This document shows, piece by piece, positions 24,647-32,262 of a DNA stretch of 64,000 nt. The stretch is taken from NCBI RefSeq assembly GCF_025998175.1, contig NZ_AP026695.1, positions 1,494,581 through 1,558,580 on the forward strand, given 5' to 3'. Both the position numbers and the translations under genes were made by a program. The notes under the pieces were generated by a model. That model searched no databases. It saw nothing but the letters and a program-made list of their open reading frames with translations, and was not told where the DNA came from. The stretch is from Nitrosopumilus zosterae. GTDB lineage: Archaea > Thermoproteota > Nitrososphaeria > Nitrososphaerales > Nitrosopumilaceae. Each line of letters starts with the position of its first letter. Position 1 is the first letter of the stretch.

Positions 24647-26122
24647 GTGAAAGAGATAATTTTTGCAGTTATTTTATTTTCAATTCCAGTGTCTTTTGCT
24701 CAAGAATACCCTGAAATTGGTGTGAAAGTGGAGACGGTGGCTGAAAATCTAACCATACCTTGGAGTATTGATTGGTTACCTGATGGAACAATATTGTTTA
24801 CAGAAAGAAATGGGCATCTTAGAGTAATTCAAAATGGAGAATTGTTGGAAGAACCATTATTGTCACTGGGAGTTGGCGGAGTAGAAGGAGGGATGCTAGG
24901 AGTTGCAGTTGATCCAGATTTTGAGGAGAATAATTTCATATATCTATATTATACATACAATGAATTTCTATCAACCATAAACAAACTTGTTCGGTTTCAA
25001 CTTGTAGATGGAAAATTGACTGAAGATAAAATGTTGCTAGATGGGATTCCCGGAGGGCCATTTCATGATGGAGGGAGAATTCAATTTGGACCGGATGGAA
25101 AATTATACATAACTACAGGAGAAGCAGGGGATCCAAAATTAGCCCAAGATCTAAATTCACTTGGTGGGAAAATTCTTCGAATAAATTCAGATGGAACAAT
25201 TCCAGAAGACAATCCCTGGGAGAATTCTTCCATTTACTCAATTGGTCATAGAAACCCACAAGGGATTGACTGGGATGAATTTGGAAATCTTGTTGCAACA
25301 GAGCATGGACCATCAGGATGGAGAGGGGTAGCACATGATGAAATCAATCTAATTTTTCCAGGCATGAATTATGGGTGGCCAGACATTATTGGGGACGAAA
25401 CTGCAGATGGTTTGCAAAATCCAATCTTGCATACAGGGGATGATACATGGGCACCATCTGGTTCAGAATTCTATTATGGTGATAAAATTCCACAATGGAC
25501 TGGAAAATATTTTGTTGCAACATTAAGGGGAAGTCATTTGCATATGATTGATTTTGATTTGCAAGAAAAAAAGGTGTTGTCACATGAAAAACTTTTCCAG
25601 GATGAATTTGGAAGGCTGCGAGATGTGCAAACAGGACCAGATGGCTTTTTGTATATTCTCACAAGTAATCAAGACGGCAGAGGATTTCCAAATGCTAATG
25701 ATGATAAAATTCTCCGAATCATTCCAATAAATTCAATTAATAATTTTGAGGAGTGTGTTGCATTTGGAAACCCTGTAATGGAATCATATCCTAGACAATG
25801 TAGGACTGAAGATGGAAAACATTTCGTGGAAGTGATTTCTGAAATTCCTGATTGGGTCAGAAAAACTGCAAAATGGTGGTCATTAAATCAAATTGCAGAT
25901 GAAGAATACGCTTCAGGTTTACAATACCTCATAGAAAAAAATATCATTATTGTTCCGGCAGGGACTCTAGCTGAAGGATCCTCCGAGCAGCAACTGCCAT
26001 CATGGTTAAGAAAAGATGCAGGATGGTGGAGTCAGGGATTAATATCAGATGAAGAATATTTTAAAAGCATCCAATGGATGATAAATAACAATTTTATCAA
26101 AACAGAACTTGGGTTAAAATAA
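24647..26122 (+). CDS. Secreted PQQ-dependent sugar dehydrogenase-like beta-propeller
   Basis: A 491-residue protein with a signal peptide (EIIFAVILFSIPVSFAQ). The propeller carries LTIPWSIDWLPDG, ERNGHLRV, PGGPFHDGGRIQFGPDGKLY, GHRNPQGIDW, TEHGPSG and WAPSGSEFY, all marks of glucose/sorbosone dehydrogenases (YliI/Asd type). After residue about 385 come two copies of a module with a paired tryptophan (IPDWVRKTAKWWSLNQIADEEY; LPSWLRKDAGWWSQGLISDEEY), common in thaumarchaeal surface proteins. It oxidises sugars or aldehydes outside the cell with PQQ, if PQQ is available. GTG start. Confidence 0.85.
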   Translation: MKEIIFAVILFSIPVSFAQEYPEIGVKVETVAENLTIPWSIDWLPDGTILFTERNGHLRVIQNGELLEEPLLSLGVGGVEGGMLGVAVDPDFEENNFIYLYYTYNEFLSTINKLVRFQLVDGKLTEDKMLLDGIPGGPFHDGGRIQFGPDGKLYITTGEAGDPKLAQDLNSLGGKILRINSDGTIPEDNPWENSSIYSIGHRNPQGIDWDEFGNLVATEHGPSGWRGVAHDEINLIFPGMNYGWPDIIGDETADGLQNPILHTGDDTWAPSGSEFYYGDKIPQWTGKYFVATLRGSHLHMIDFDLQEKKVLSHEKLFQDEFGRLRDVQTGPDGFLYILTSNQDGRGFPNANDDKILRIIPINSINNFEECVAFGNPVMESYPRQCRTEDGKHFVEVISEIPDWVRKTAKWWSLNQIADEEYASGLQYLIEKNIIIVPAGTLAEGSSEQQLPSWLRKDAGWWSQGLISDEEYFKSIQWMINNNFIKTELGLK

Positions 26123-26128
26123 TAAAAA

Positions 26129-26275
26129 TTACTTTTTTAGAGACTTGCTTAATTCTGCGTTAATTACATGTGAGAAACTTATGTTTTTAGAGGATTCTTG
26201 GATCATTTTAGCTTGTTTAAGTCTTAGCCTCTTGACAATATCATCCTGCAAAACTACGGTTATTCTTTGTGCCAT
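26129..26275 (-). CDS. Ribbon-helix-helix DNA-binding microprotein (48 aa)
   Basis: ATG at 26275. MAQRITVVLQDDIVKRLRLK, then QESSKNISFSHVINAELSKSLKK. Strand-helix-helix spacing matches CopG/MetJ-type RHH regulators of minimum size. Its end is 7 nt from the convergent PQQ gene. Might be an antitoxin-like or autoregulatory protein; no toxin is seen beside it. Confidence 0.65.
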   Translation of the reverse strand: MAQRITVVLQDDIVKRLRLKQAKMIQESSKNISFSHVINAELSKSLKK

Positions 26276-26736
26276 CTTAACTTCTCTATTTATGTAAAGA
26301 TGATTTTCAGTATAAAAACCACATCTATTTCGTATAAAATTATCTCAAAATAAAAAATGCAAACAATTGTTATGAGAGGATTAACAAGAGTAAAACCAAC
26401 TGTTAATCTCGGTACTTTGAATCTAGTTTTGATAAATTTGACTTTTTGATACAGGCGGAATGTAAATGAATTTGGATTCTCTTTTCTTTTTTAGATTAAA
26501 CATAGATTAATTTATCAAAATTTTCATATAAACTTCAAGTAGAAATTATCCATTTAACTTTGAAATTATACATATTAACATATGAAAAATATCATAAATA
26601 CTAAGATCATATTCAATTGTAGCCTTTTCCTTCTCTGAACATTGATTTAAGGTTCAAGTGTCTATTACCAGCACAAAAGGAAACATCATGCTTTAGATCT
26701 ATAATCATCGGCATATCTGAGAATGAGGATCTACTT

Positions 26737-26748
26737 TTTATTTAATAA
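26737..26748 (+). promoter_or_regulatory. TATA box for the 26.77-kb RNA candidate
   Basis: TTTATTTAATAA, centred about 24 nt upstream of the outer helix of the RNA candidate. Confidence 0.45.
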
Positions 26749-26765
26749 CTGCATATAGTACTGTG

Positions 26766-26867
26766 GAAAGCTGACACAATATCCTATTGTCTGAATGCAG
26801 GTGATTGTTTACCGGTCTATGCATACAGCAGGGCTGTGTAAAGATTAATCCGCTCTAGTCAGCTTTC
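26766..26867 (+). ncRNA. Candidate multibranched non-coding RNA (about 102 nt)
   Basis: A perfect 10-bp outer helix, GAAAGCTGAC (26766-26775) with GTCAGCTTTC (26858-26867), encloses three hairpins: ACAATA/TATTGT (26776-26790), ATGCA/TGCAT with an inner GGTG/TACC (26795-26824), and ACAGC/GCTGT (26825-26837). The inner G-U pair (26803, 26810) favours the plus strand. A TATA box lies upstream and a T tract (AAATTTTT) follows. It could be a free RNA or the leader of the DUF72 gene that starts 35 nt later. No known family recognised. Confidence 0.6.
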
Positions 26868-26902
26868 AAATTTTTAAAAACAGAGTTTGCCCTATTCATT
26901 CA

Positions 26903-27694
26903 ATGAATATCAAAATTGGGTGCACCGGATGGAGCTATAAAGGATGGTCCGACACATTTTATCCCAGAAATCTAAAGAGTTCAGAATGGCTCAAATACTA
27001 TTCACAGATTTTTGAAATTACTGAAATTAATTCCACATTTTACAAGATACCTTCTCAAGAAATTGTAAGAAAATGGAATGCAGACACTCCAAGACATTTT
27101 AGATTTACAGCCAAATTTCCAGCATTAATTACGCATGAAAAGAGGCTAGAAAGGGTAAATTCAGAGATTTTTTCATTCATGTCATCACTCATTCCAATTC
27201 ATGAAAAGATTTCAGCATTAGTTCTTCAACTGCCTCCATCATTATCATTTGATGAGGCAAAACCAAGACTGGAAGAATTGTTTGATATTTTGCCTAACGA
27301 TTTTTTATATCCCATCGAGGGCAGACACGAATCATGGTTTACTGATGAAGCGACATCATATCTTAAACAAAACAAACATTGCCTTGTATGGAATGATGTC
27401 GAGGGAGTATCCAATCCAATGCCGGTAACTGCAAGCTATCTGTATGTAAGATTAATTGGAGATCACTCTATTCCAGATTCAGAATTTGGTAAAGTTTCAA
27501 AAAGCAAAAAAGAAGCAATTAGAAACTGGGCAGAGAGACTAGGAAACATTCAAGATGTTCCACTCGCAATGGTAATGACAAATAATCACTATGAAGGATT
27601 TGGTCCTGCAACTGCTAATTCTTTAAGAATGGAATTAGGAATGAGAGAATTGATGTGGGACGAAAAAAAACAGAAAACATTGGGTAATTTTTAA
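26903..27694 (+). CDS. DUF72 family protein (YecE-like)
   Basis: A 263-residue TIM-barrel-like protein. KIGCTGWSYKGWSDTFYP, FEITEINSTFYKIPS, FRFTAKFPALITH, EGRHESWF and TNNHYEGFGPATA are the conserved stretches of DUF72, a family of unknown biochemical role found beside nucleic-acid repair or Fe-S genes. ATG start. Complete length. The structured RNA ahead of it could be its leader. Confidence 0.9.
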   Translation: MNIKIGCTGWSYKGWSDTFYPRNLKSSEWLKYYSQIFEITEINSTFYKIPSQEIVRKWNADTPRHFRFTAKFPALITHEKRLERVNSEIFSFMSSLIPIHEKISALVLQLPPSLSFDEAKPRLEELFDILPNDFLYPIEGRHESWFTDEATSYLKQNKHCLVWNDVEGVSNPMPVTASYLYVRLIGDHSIPDSEFGKVSKSKKEAIRNWAERLGNIQDVPLAMVMTNNHYEGFGPATANSLRMELGMRELMWDEKKQKTLGNF

Positions 27695-27790
27695 ACAGAA
27701 ATTCTTCAATAACTAGGGGAGCATTGAAGAATTCCTGTCAAACATCCGCCAAACAATAGGATGGTATTATACATAGAGCATTTTTGATAT

Positions 27791-28339
27791 TTAAGGTAAT
27801 GATGAAATTACATTGGTACCAAGTCCTACCGCTTCTCCAAAATAATATCCAGACAGAATTGTTCCAGTAGACCAAACACATGATCCAGCAAATGTGTAAG
27901 CCACAAATTTGGGAATTCTCATTTTCAATAATCCAGCAGGAATTGAAATCATTTCTCTCATCACTGGAACCATTCTTCCCAAAAATACAGCTTTGTCACC
28001 ATATTTTTCAAACCATATTTCAACTCGTTCTAATTTTTTTTCAGATACGCGAACATATCGTAAATAACGAATTAGAACAACTCGTCCAAGTTTTAATGCA
28101 ATTAGGTAAATAGCCGAAGTACCAAGAGTGGCACCAATTGCTCCCAGTATAATCATTGGAATAAGACCAATGACAGAAATTCCCTGTTGTGATGCCAAGA
28201 ATCCAGCAGTAGGAAAAACAGCAAGTGTCGGGATAGGCGGAACTATAGTCTCAAGTAAGGCAGCTAGGAAAATTCCTTCGTAGAGATGTTCTCCTAGAAA
28301 ATCTGCAATCCAGACCAGAAACGAATCAAACGGTTCCAT
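27791..28339 (-). CDS. DedA/VTT-domain membrane protein
   Basis: A 182-residue membrane protein with about four to five hydrophobic segments. ETIVPPIPTLAVFPTAGFLA and FLGRMVPVMREMISIPAGLLKM are the two re-entrant motifs of the DedA family, thought to be lipid (undecaprenyl or glycerophospholipid) scramblases or transporters. Length is slightly short but complete. Convergent with DUF72. Confidence 0.88.
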   Translation of the reverse strand: MEPFDSFLVWIADFLGEHLYEGIFLAALLETIVPPIPTLAVFPTAGFLASQQGISVIGLIPMIILGAIGATLGTSAIYLIALKLGRVVLIRYLRYVRVSEKKLERVEIWFEKYGDKAVFLGRMVPVMREMISIPAGLLKMRIPKFVAYTFAGSCVWSTGTILSGYYFGEAVGLGTNVISSLP

Positions 28340-28466
28340 TTGCTTCTGCCAGTGAAATCTTACTAAATTACTTTACGAGTGTAAATAGGACAGACTAGTC
28401 ACTTTGAGATGACAACTTGAGATGATGTGTTAATTAGAATTATTGAGCATTTGTTGATTTTATAAT

Positions 28467-28634
28467 ATGGCAAACCACATTATTCATTTTGCAGTGTCAA
28501 TTAAAAACCCTATTTCAGGTCAGGAAAATGCAGGATCATGTGAATTTGAAAAACTAGCAAGTTTCAGAAAATTAAATATTTTGGATTATGATCGATCTTT
28601 TAAAAAATATTTTTTGGAAATTGGGATCACTTGA
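28467..28634 (+). CDS. Hypothetical 55-aa protein
   Basis: ATG at 28467; MANHIIHFAVSIKNPISGQE, then a basic stretch ending KKYFLEIGIT. A TATA-like GATTTTATAATATGG just precedes the start. No domain recognised; may be spurious. Confidence 0.35.
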   Translation: MANHIIHFAVSIKNPISGQENAGSCEFEKLASFRKLNILDYDRSFKKYFLEIGIT

Positions 28635-28765
28635 TTATTCGAGTTAAAATTTGTAAAATGAATAAATTTTGTAGATCTTTATTTTGAATAATTGTGATCC
28701 ATAAAATGAAAAATAACAAAATAAAGGATTTATACTCAAAAATATTTTTGTATGTTAGGGGAGTA

Positions 28766-28900
28766 ATGGAGCAAAAAGAATTTCACCTAATGGTAGACAT
28801 GTTAAAGACTGCAATTAAACAAGAAAGAGAATTTACAAAAGATGAATTAAAAAAGTTTGATGACTTGTTTGAAAAGATAATAGATGTCAAAGTAACTTAA
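28766..28900 (+). CDS. Hypothetical small helical protein (44 aa)
   Basis: ATG at 28766, preceded by a good ribosome site (TTAGGGGAG). MEQKEFHLMVDMLKTAIKQE, then REFTKDELKKFDDLFEKIID. Two charged helices. The frame stays open upstream to 28694 but the RBS supports the later start. Function unknown. Confidence 0.5.
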   Translation: MEQKEFHLMVDMLKTAIKQEREFTKDELKKFDDLFEKIIDVKVT

Positions 28901-29050
28901 TATTTTAGGTTTTACTGTTTAGTGACTTATTTTTCAGAATTCATTCATTTTTTCTACCGATGTTAAAAAAATCAAGAATGCTAAACATATTGAAGTATTT
29001 GTGAATATTTGTACGAATATGGATAAAAGTAATGAAATGTACATTATATT

Positions 29051-29182
29051 GTGGAAGAACAAGATGATGAAGAAATAACTTGTTTGGTATGCAGTGCTGA
29101 GATTATTGAATATTTTGAGGAACGATACAAAGGTCAAAGAGGCAAATGCACGATATGTAAAATTGATTTTCCCTTAGAATGA
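29051..29182 (+). CDS. Zinc-ribbon microprotein (43 aa)
   Basis: GTG at 29051; VEEQDDEEITCLVCSAEIIE, then GKCTICKIDFPLE. Two CxxC pairs spaced by about 26 residues make a treble-clef or rubredoxin-like zinc knuckle. Overlaps nothing on its strand. Unknown role. Confidence 0.55.
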   Translation: MEEQDDEEITCLVCSAEIIEYFEERYKGQRGKCTICKIDFPLE

Positions 29183-29418
29183 TTCTTGAATTAGGGGAGT
29201 ATTACCAGAGAATGTCAATACAGAGCAAAAACGTATTGTCCTCTATGCATATACATTGTACAAACCATCTATTTTAGGAATATCGTTTGTCGAACAATTA
29301 GCTTGTCTCCTTTTTGACAATTTTCTATATTCACCAAGTATCGAAATGACTGAGAAAGCACAATAGCACTAAACTAGAATAAGGAATAATTCAAATTTTA
29401 CAATAGAGGAAAAAAGTT

Positions 29419-29979
29419 TTGGAATTAGTTAAAAATGCAGAATTGTTTGCAAAAGCAAAACATTCTGGACAATACAGAAAAGACAGCAACGCACCATATT
29501 CAAAACATCTAGACGATGTTGTTAACAGACTCAAAAGTTTGGGCGTAATAGATCAAGAGATTCTAAGTGCAGGATGGCTTCATGACATTATTGAAGAGAC
29601 GGATACAAATTTTGATGATTTGTATGAGCAATTTGGAAACAGAATAGCAGTAATTGTATCATCATTAAGTAAAAATAAAACACTGCCAAGAAAGAAAAGA
29701 GAGAAAGAATACAGCATACAACTCAGAGAAGCATCATTTGATGCAAAATTAATCAAACTTTGTGATATTTCCGCAAACTTGAGTGATTTAAAAAATTATG
29801 AAACATCAAAATCTAAAAAAATCCGTCAAGCAAAACAAAAAAGACATTATCTAACAATAATCAAAACGGATTTAACAAATAGCAACTATCCCAAGATTGC
29901 AACATTACTAGAAACAATCAATCAAATCCTAAAGAGATACGGACTGAAATCTGTTTCTCTTCAACCAGAATTAAGATAA
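29419..29979 (+). CDS. RelA/SpoT-like HD-domain hydrolase
   Basis: A 186-residue single-domain protein. H (KHSGQYRK ... YSKHLDDVV), HD in GWLHDIIEETD, and D with N in KLCDISANLSDL reproduce the metal ligands and the ED-type pair of the HD domain of bifunctional RelA/SpoT and of Mesh1. It likely hydrolyses (p)ppGpp or a related nucleotide (NADPH for Mesh1). No synthetase domain is present. TTG start. Stands alone. Confidence 0.8.
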   Translation: MELVKNAELFAKAKHSGQYRKDSNAPYSKHLDDVVNRLKSLGVIDQEILSAGWLHDIIEETDTNFDDLYEQFGNRIAVIVSSLSKNKTLPRKKREKEYSIQLREASFDAKLIKLCDISANLSDLKNYETSKSKKIRQAKQKRHYLTIIKTDLTNSNYPKIATLLETINQILKRYGLKSVSLQPELR

Positions 29980-30050
29980 ATCATAGTTCTCTGTCAACAT
30001 AGATTCAAAATAGACTAGATTAATAATCAGAAAGTTTCCAAAAAATACAA

Positions 30051-30467
30051 TTGAGTTACAAGTTTTTAGATCATGCAACTGATGCAATTATTGAAGTCAC
30101 TGCAAAAGATATCAAAGAAGCATTTGCAGTAGCAGCAGATGCAGAAATTAATCTCACACTTGATCAAGACAAAGTTGAAGAAAAAGATAAAAAAGAATTT
30201 TCTGCCAATGGAAAAGATTTACGCTATCTTCTTTTCAGTTGGCTTGAAGAGATACCATTTCTTCTAATTACCGAAGGCTTTGCTATTAAAAGGATTGAAT
30301 TTGACATCGAGGAAAATAATGGATATAAAATTAGTGCAACAGCATTTGGAGAACCACTTGATGTTCACAAGCATAATTTCAAAGTAGAGATTAAGGCTCC
30401 AACATTTTATGACATGGAGATTAGAACAAACGGTCAAGTTTACATGAGATTCCTGCTAGATTTGTAG
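30051..30467 (+). CDS. Archease
   Basis: A 138-residue protein. YKFLDHATDAIIEVTAKDIKEAF at the start, LRYLLFSWLEEIPFLL, and the C-terminal VHKHNFKVEIKAPTFYDMEI are the archease signature, with the Asp and His that bind calcium. Archease activates the tRNA ligase RtcB and has been linked to RNA methyltransferases. TTG start at 30051 keeps the SYKFLDHA beginning. Confidence 0.93.
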   Translation: MSYKFLDHATDAIIEVTAKDIKEAFAVAADAEINLTLDQDKVEEKDKKEFSANGKDLRYLLFSWLEEIPFLLITEGFAIKRIEFDIEENNGYKISATAFGEPLDVHKHNFKVEIKAPTFYDMEIRTNGQVYMRFLLDL

Positions 30468-30510
30468 GTTTGGTGAAGATTTCTTTGCATAAAGCAAGAA
30501 GAAATTATAC

Positions 30511-32169
30511 GTGTTTTTTAAAAATAAACTCGGAATAAGCATTATTGTGCTCATTAAATTAACAGGATTTCTTGTATTATCGTTGTTTGTTTTAATGGTA
30601 ATTCCATCATATGCAGAAGTAACAGAAGTATCTATGGGAAAAAGTTTCTACACTATTGATGAAAAAATTTCATTTTTGGGAAATGAAAGCGAAGGTAGTG
30701 TGTTGGTCAACGTAGTTGTAAAAGATCCGAATGGTAAAGCAAAATTACTTGGAGGTTTTTCTGATCCTGATGGAGGTTTTGAAACAATACCGCAAACTGT
30801 AAAAAATATCTTTTCTACAGTGGGAACCTATAATGCAACTGCATTTGTATATAAAATCGAGAATGGTACAAGTTTATCTCTTCAATTTGATGGAACCAGA
30901 GTTTTAAAAATTCAAAATTTTGTATTGCAATTAAATTCTATTTCAGATAAAGAAGTGAACGTAGAAAAAACAGTCACATTTACTGCGAGTCTTACTGATA
31001 GTTCAATTACTAATACAGTATTTAGTTTGAATAATGCTCCATCAGGTGCAACAATAGATCAAAATTCAGGAAAATTTGTTTGGACTCCTTCAAAATCTCA
31101 TGGGAATATTCAAGATGTTTTTTATACATTCGATGTTGTCGCAACCAACGGAAACCAGGAAGATAGAGAAAAAGTCACAATTACTGTAAAAAAATCATAT
31201 GAAGAAATTGAACCTAAACAAACAACACCTGAACCAGAACCCGAACCTAAAGAATTAGAGATTCCAGCTTCATTTGTTGATGAAACAAAAGATCCACAAA
31301 GTTATGTTGACAGATACAACAATGAGGCAAGCTACAAAAAGTGGTTTGACGATAATTTTGCAGAGTATGAGTCAATTTATCAAGCAGTAGGATTGGAGGA
31401 GCCGTTGCAAGTGCCGGCTGCATTTGTTGATGAAACAAAAGATCCACAAAGTTATGTTGACAGATACAACAATGAGGCAAGCTACAAAAAGTGGTTTGAC
31501 GATAATTTTGCAGAGTATGAGTCAATTTATCAAGCAGTAGGATTGGAGGAGCCAAAAGAATTAGCAGCATTTGTCGATCCAAATCTGGATCCTCAGTATT
31601 ACATTGACAGATACAATAGAGAAGATACTTACAAAAAATGGTTTGATAAAACATATCCAGACATCACAATTTATGATGCAGTTGGAATTCAAGAGCCTGA
31701 AATTGAGGAACCAGTAGTTGAAGAATCTGAATTTGGCGAATGTGGTGAAGGAACAGAATTGATTGAAGGGATGTGTATCATTATAGACAATTCCGAAGGC
31801 GGCGGTTGCCTTATTGCAACTGCAACATATGGGACTGAATTAGCGCCACAAGTTCAATTACTCAGAGAAATTCGAGACAATCAATTGATGAATACCCACT
31901 CAGGCGCATCATTTATGGCAGGATTCAACCAATTCTACTATTCATTCTCACCAATAGTTGCAGACATGGAAAGAGAGAATCCAGTGTTCAGAGAAGCAGT
32001 GAAGATTGGAATCACCCCATTGCTGTCATCACTAGTTATTTTATCACATGCCGAGTCTGAATCAGAGGTCTTGGGATATGGGATAGGCGTGATTTTGATG
32101 AACATAGGGATGTATTTTGTAGCACCAGTCATAGTGATTTTAAAATCTAGAAAATACATCAAAATTTAG
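30511..32169 (+). CDS. Secreted modular protein with 50-residue repeats and CFI-box C-terminus
   Basis: A 552-residue protein. Signal/TM at residues 8-31 (IIVLIKLTGFLVLSLFVLMV), a beta-rich Ig-like part, a cadherin-like putative Ig module (NNAPSGATIDQNSGKFVWTP), then three units of about 50 residues with core PQSYVDRYNNEASYKKWFDD; units 1 and 2 are the same at DNA level, unit 3 has diverged. Then CGEGTELIEGMC and a C-terminal domain starting GGGCLIATATYGTELAP, the CFI-box, ending in a hydrophobic segment and KSRKYIKI. The CFI-box is thought to be a surface-attachment domain. GTG start. Confidence 0.75.
   Translation: MFFKNKLGISIIVLIKLTGFLVLSLFVLMVIPSYAEVTEVSMGKSFYTIDEKISFLGNESEGSVLVNVVVKDPNGKAKLLGGFSDPDGGFETIPQTVKNIFSTVGTYNATAFVYKIENGTSLSLQFDGTRVLKIQNFVLQLNSISDKEVNVEKTVTFTASLTDSSITNTVFSLNNAPSGATIDQNSGKFVWTPSKSHGNIQDVFYTFDVVATNGNQEDREKVTITVKKSYEEIEPKQTTPEPEPEPKELEIPASFVDETKDPQSYVDRYNNEASYKKWFDDNFAEYESIYQAVGLEEPLQVPAAFVDETKDPQSYVDRYNNEASYKKWFDDNFAEYESIYQAVGLEEPKELAAFVDPNLDPQYYIDRYNREDTYKKWFDKTYPDITIYDAVGIQEPEIEEPVVEESEFGECGEGTELIEGMCIIIDNSEGGGCLIATATYGTELAPQVQLLREIRDNQLMNTHSGASFMAGFNQFYYSFSPIVADMERENPVFREAVKIGITPLLSSLVILSHAESESEVLGYGIGVILMNIGMYFVAPVIVILKSRKYIKI
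31228..31557 (+). repeat. 330-bp module shared with 34579-34908
   Basis: Two tandem 150-bp units (50 codons each) encoding FVDETKDPQSYVDRYNNEAS. The first 320 bp match the copy inside the next gene base for base; the first difference is G/A at 31548. Such identity at third positions points to recent duplication or gene conversion. Confidence 0.9.
31789..32126 (+). repeat. 338-bp CFI-box module shared with 62621-62958
   Basis: Codes for the CFI-box domain. It matches the copy 30.8 kb away with only a handful of substitutions, several silent (CGA/AGA, GCC/GCT). Confidence 0.9.
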
Positions 32170-32262
32170 AAAAATCTGGAAATATTGTAAATCTCAATTG
32201 ATCAAATGAGTAGTGAAATTAATTATTCAGTTTATTAAATTTGTATTCAAGGAAATTACAAC

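Larger units (their letters stand above)
26276..26902. other. Long intergenic region of about 620 bp
   Basis: The left part (26276-26730) is AT-rich with no supported gene; a 29-residue open frame at about 26357 has no features. The right part holds the structured-RNA candidate at 26766-26867. Confidence 0.5.

Noticed and set aside
26129-26275. Toxin-antitoxin pair with the RHH microprotein as antitoxin
   Set aside because: No small toxin-like ORF lies next to it on either side.
29207-29256. Short stem CAATAC/GTATTG within AGAG/CTCT
   Set aside because: Only 6 + 4 pairs with asymmetric internal loops and no clear promoter; too weak to call an RNA.
31247-31654. Open frames on the minus strand across the repeated modules (also 34598-34948)
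   Set aside because: They are antisense shadows of the repeat units; they look alike only because the repeat DNA is duplicated.
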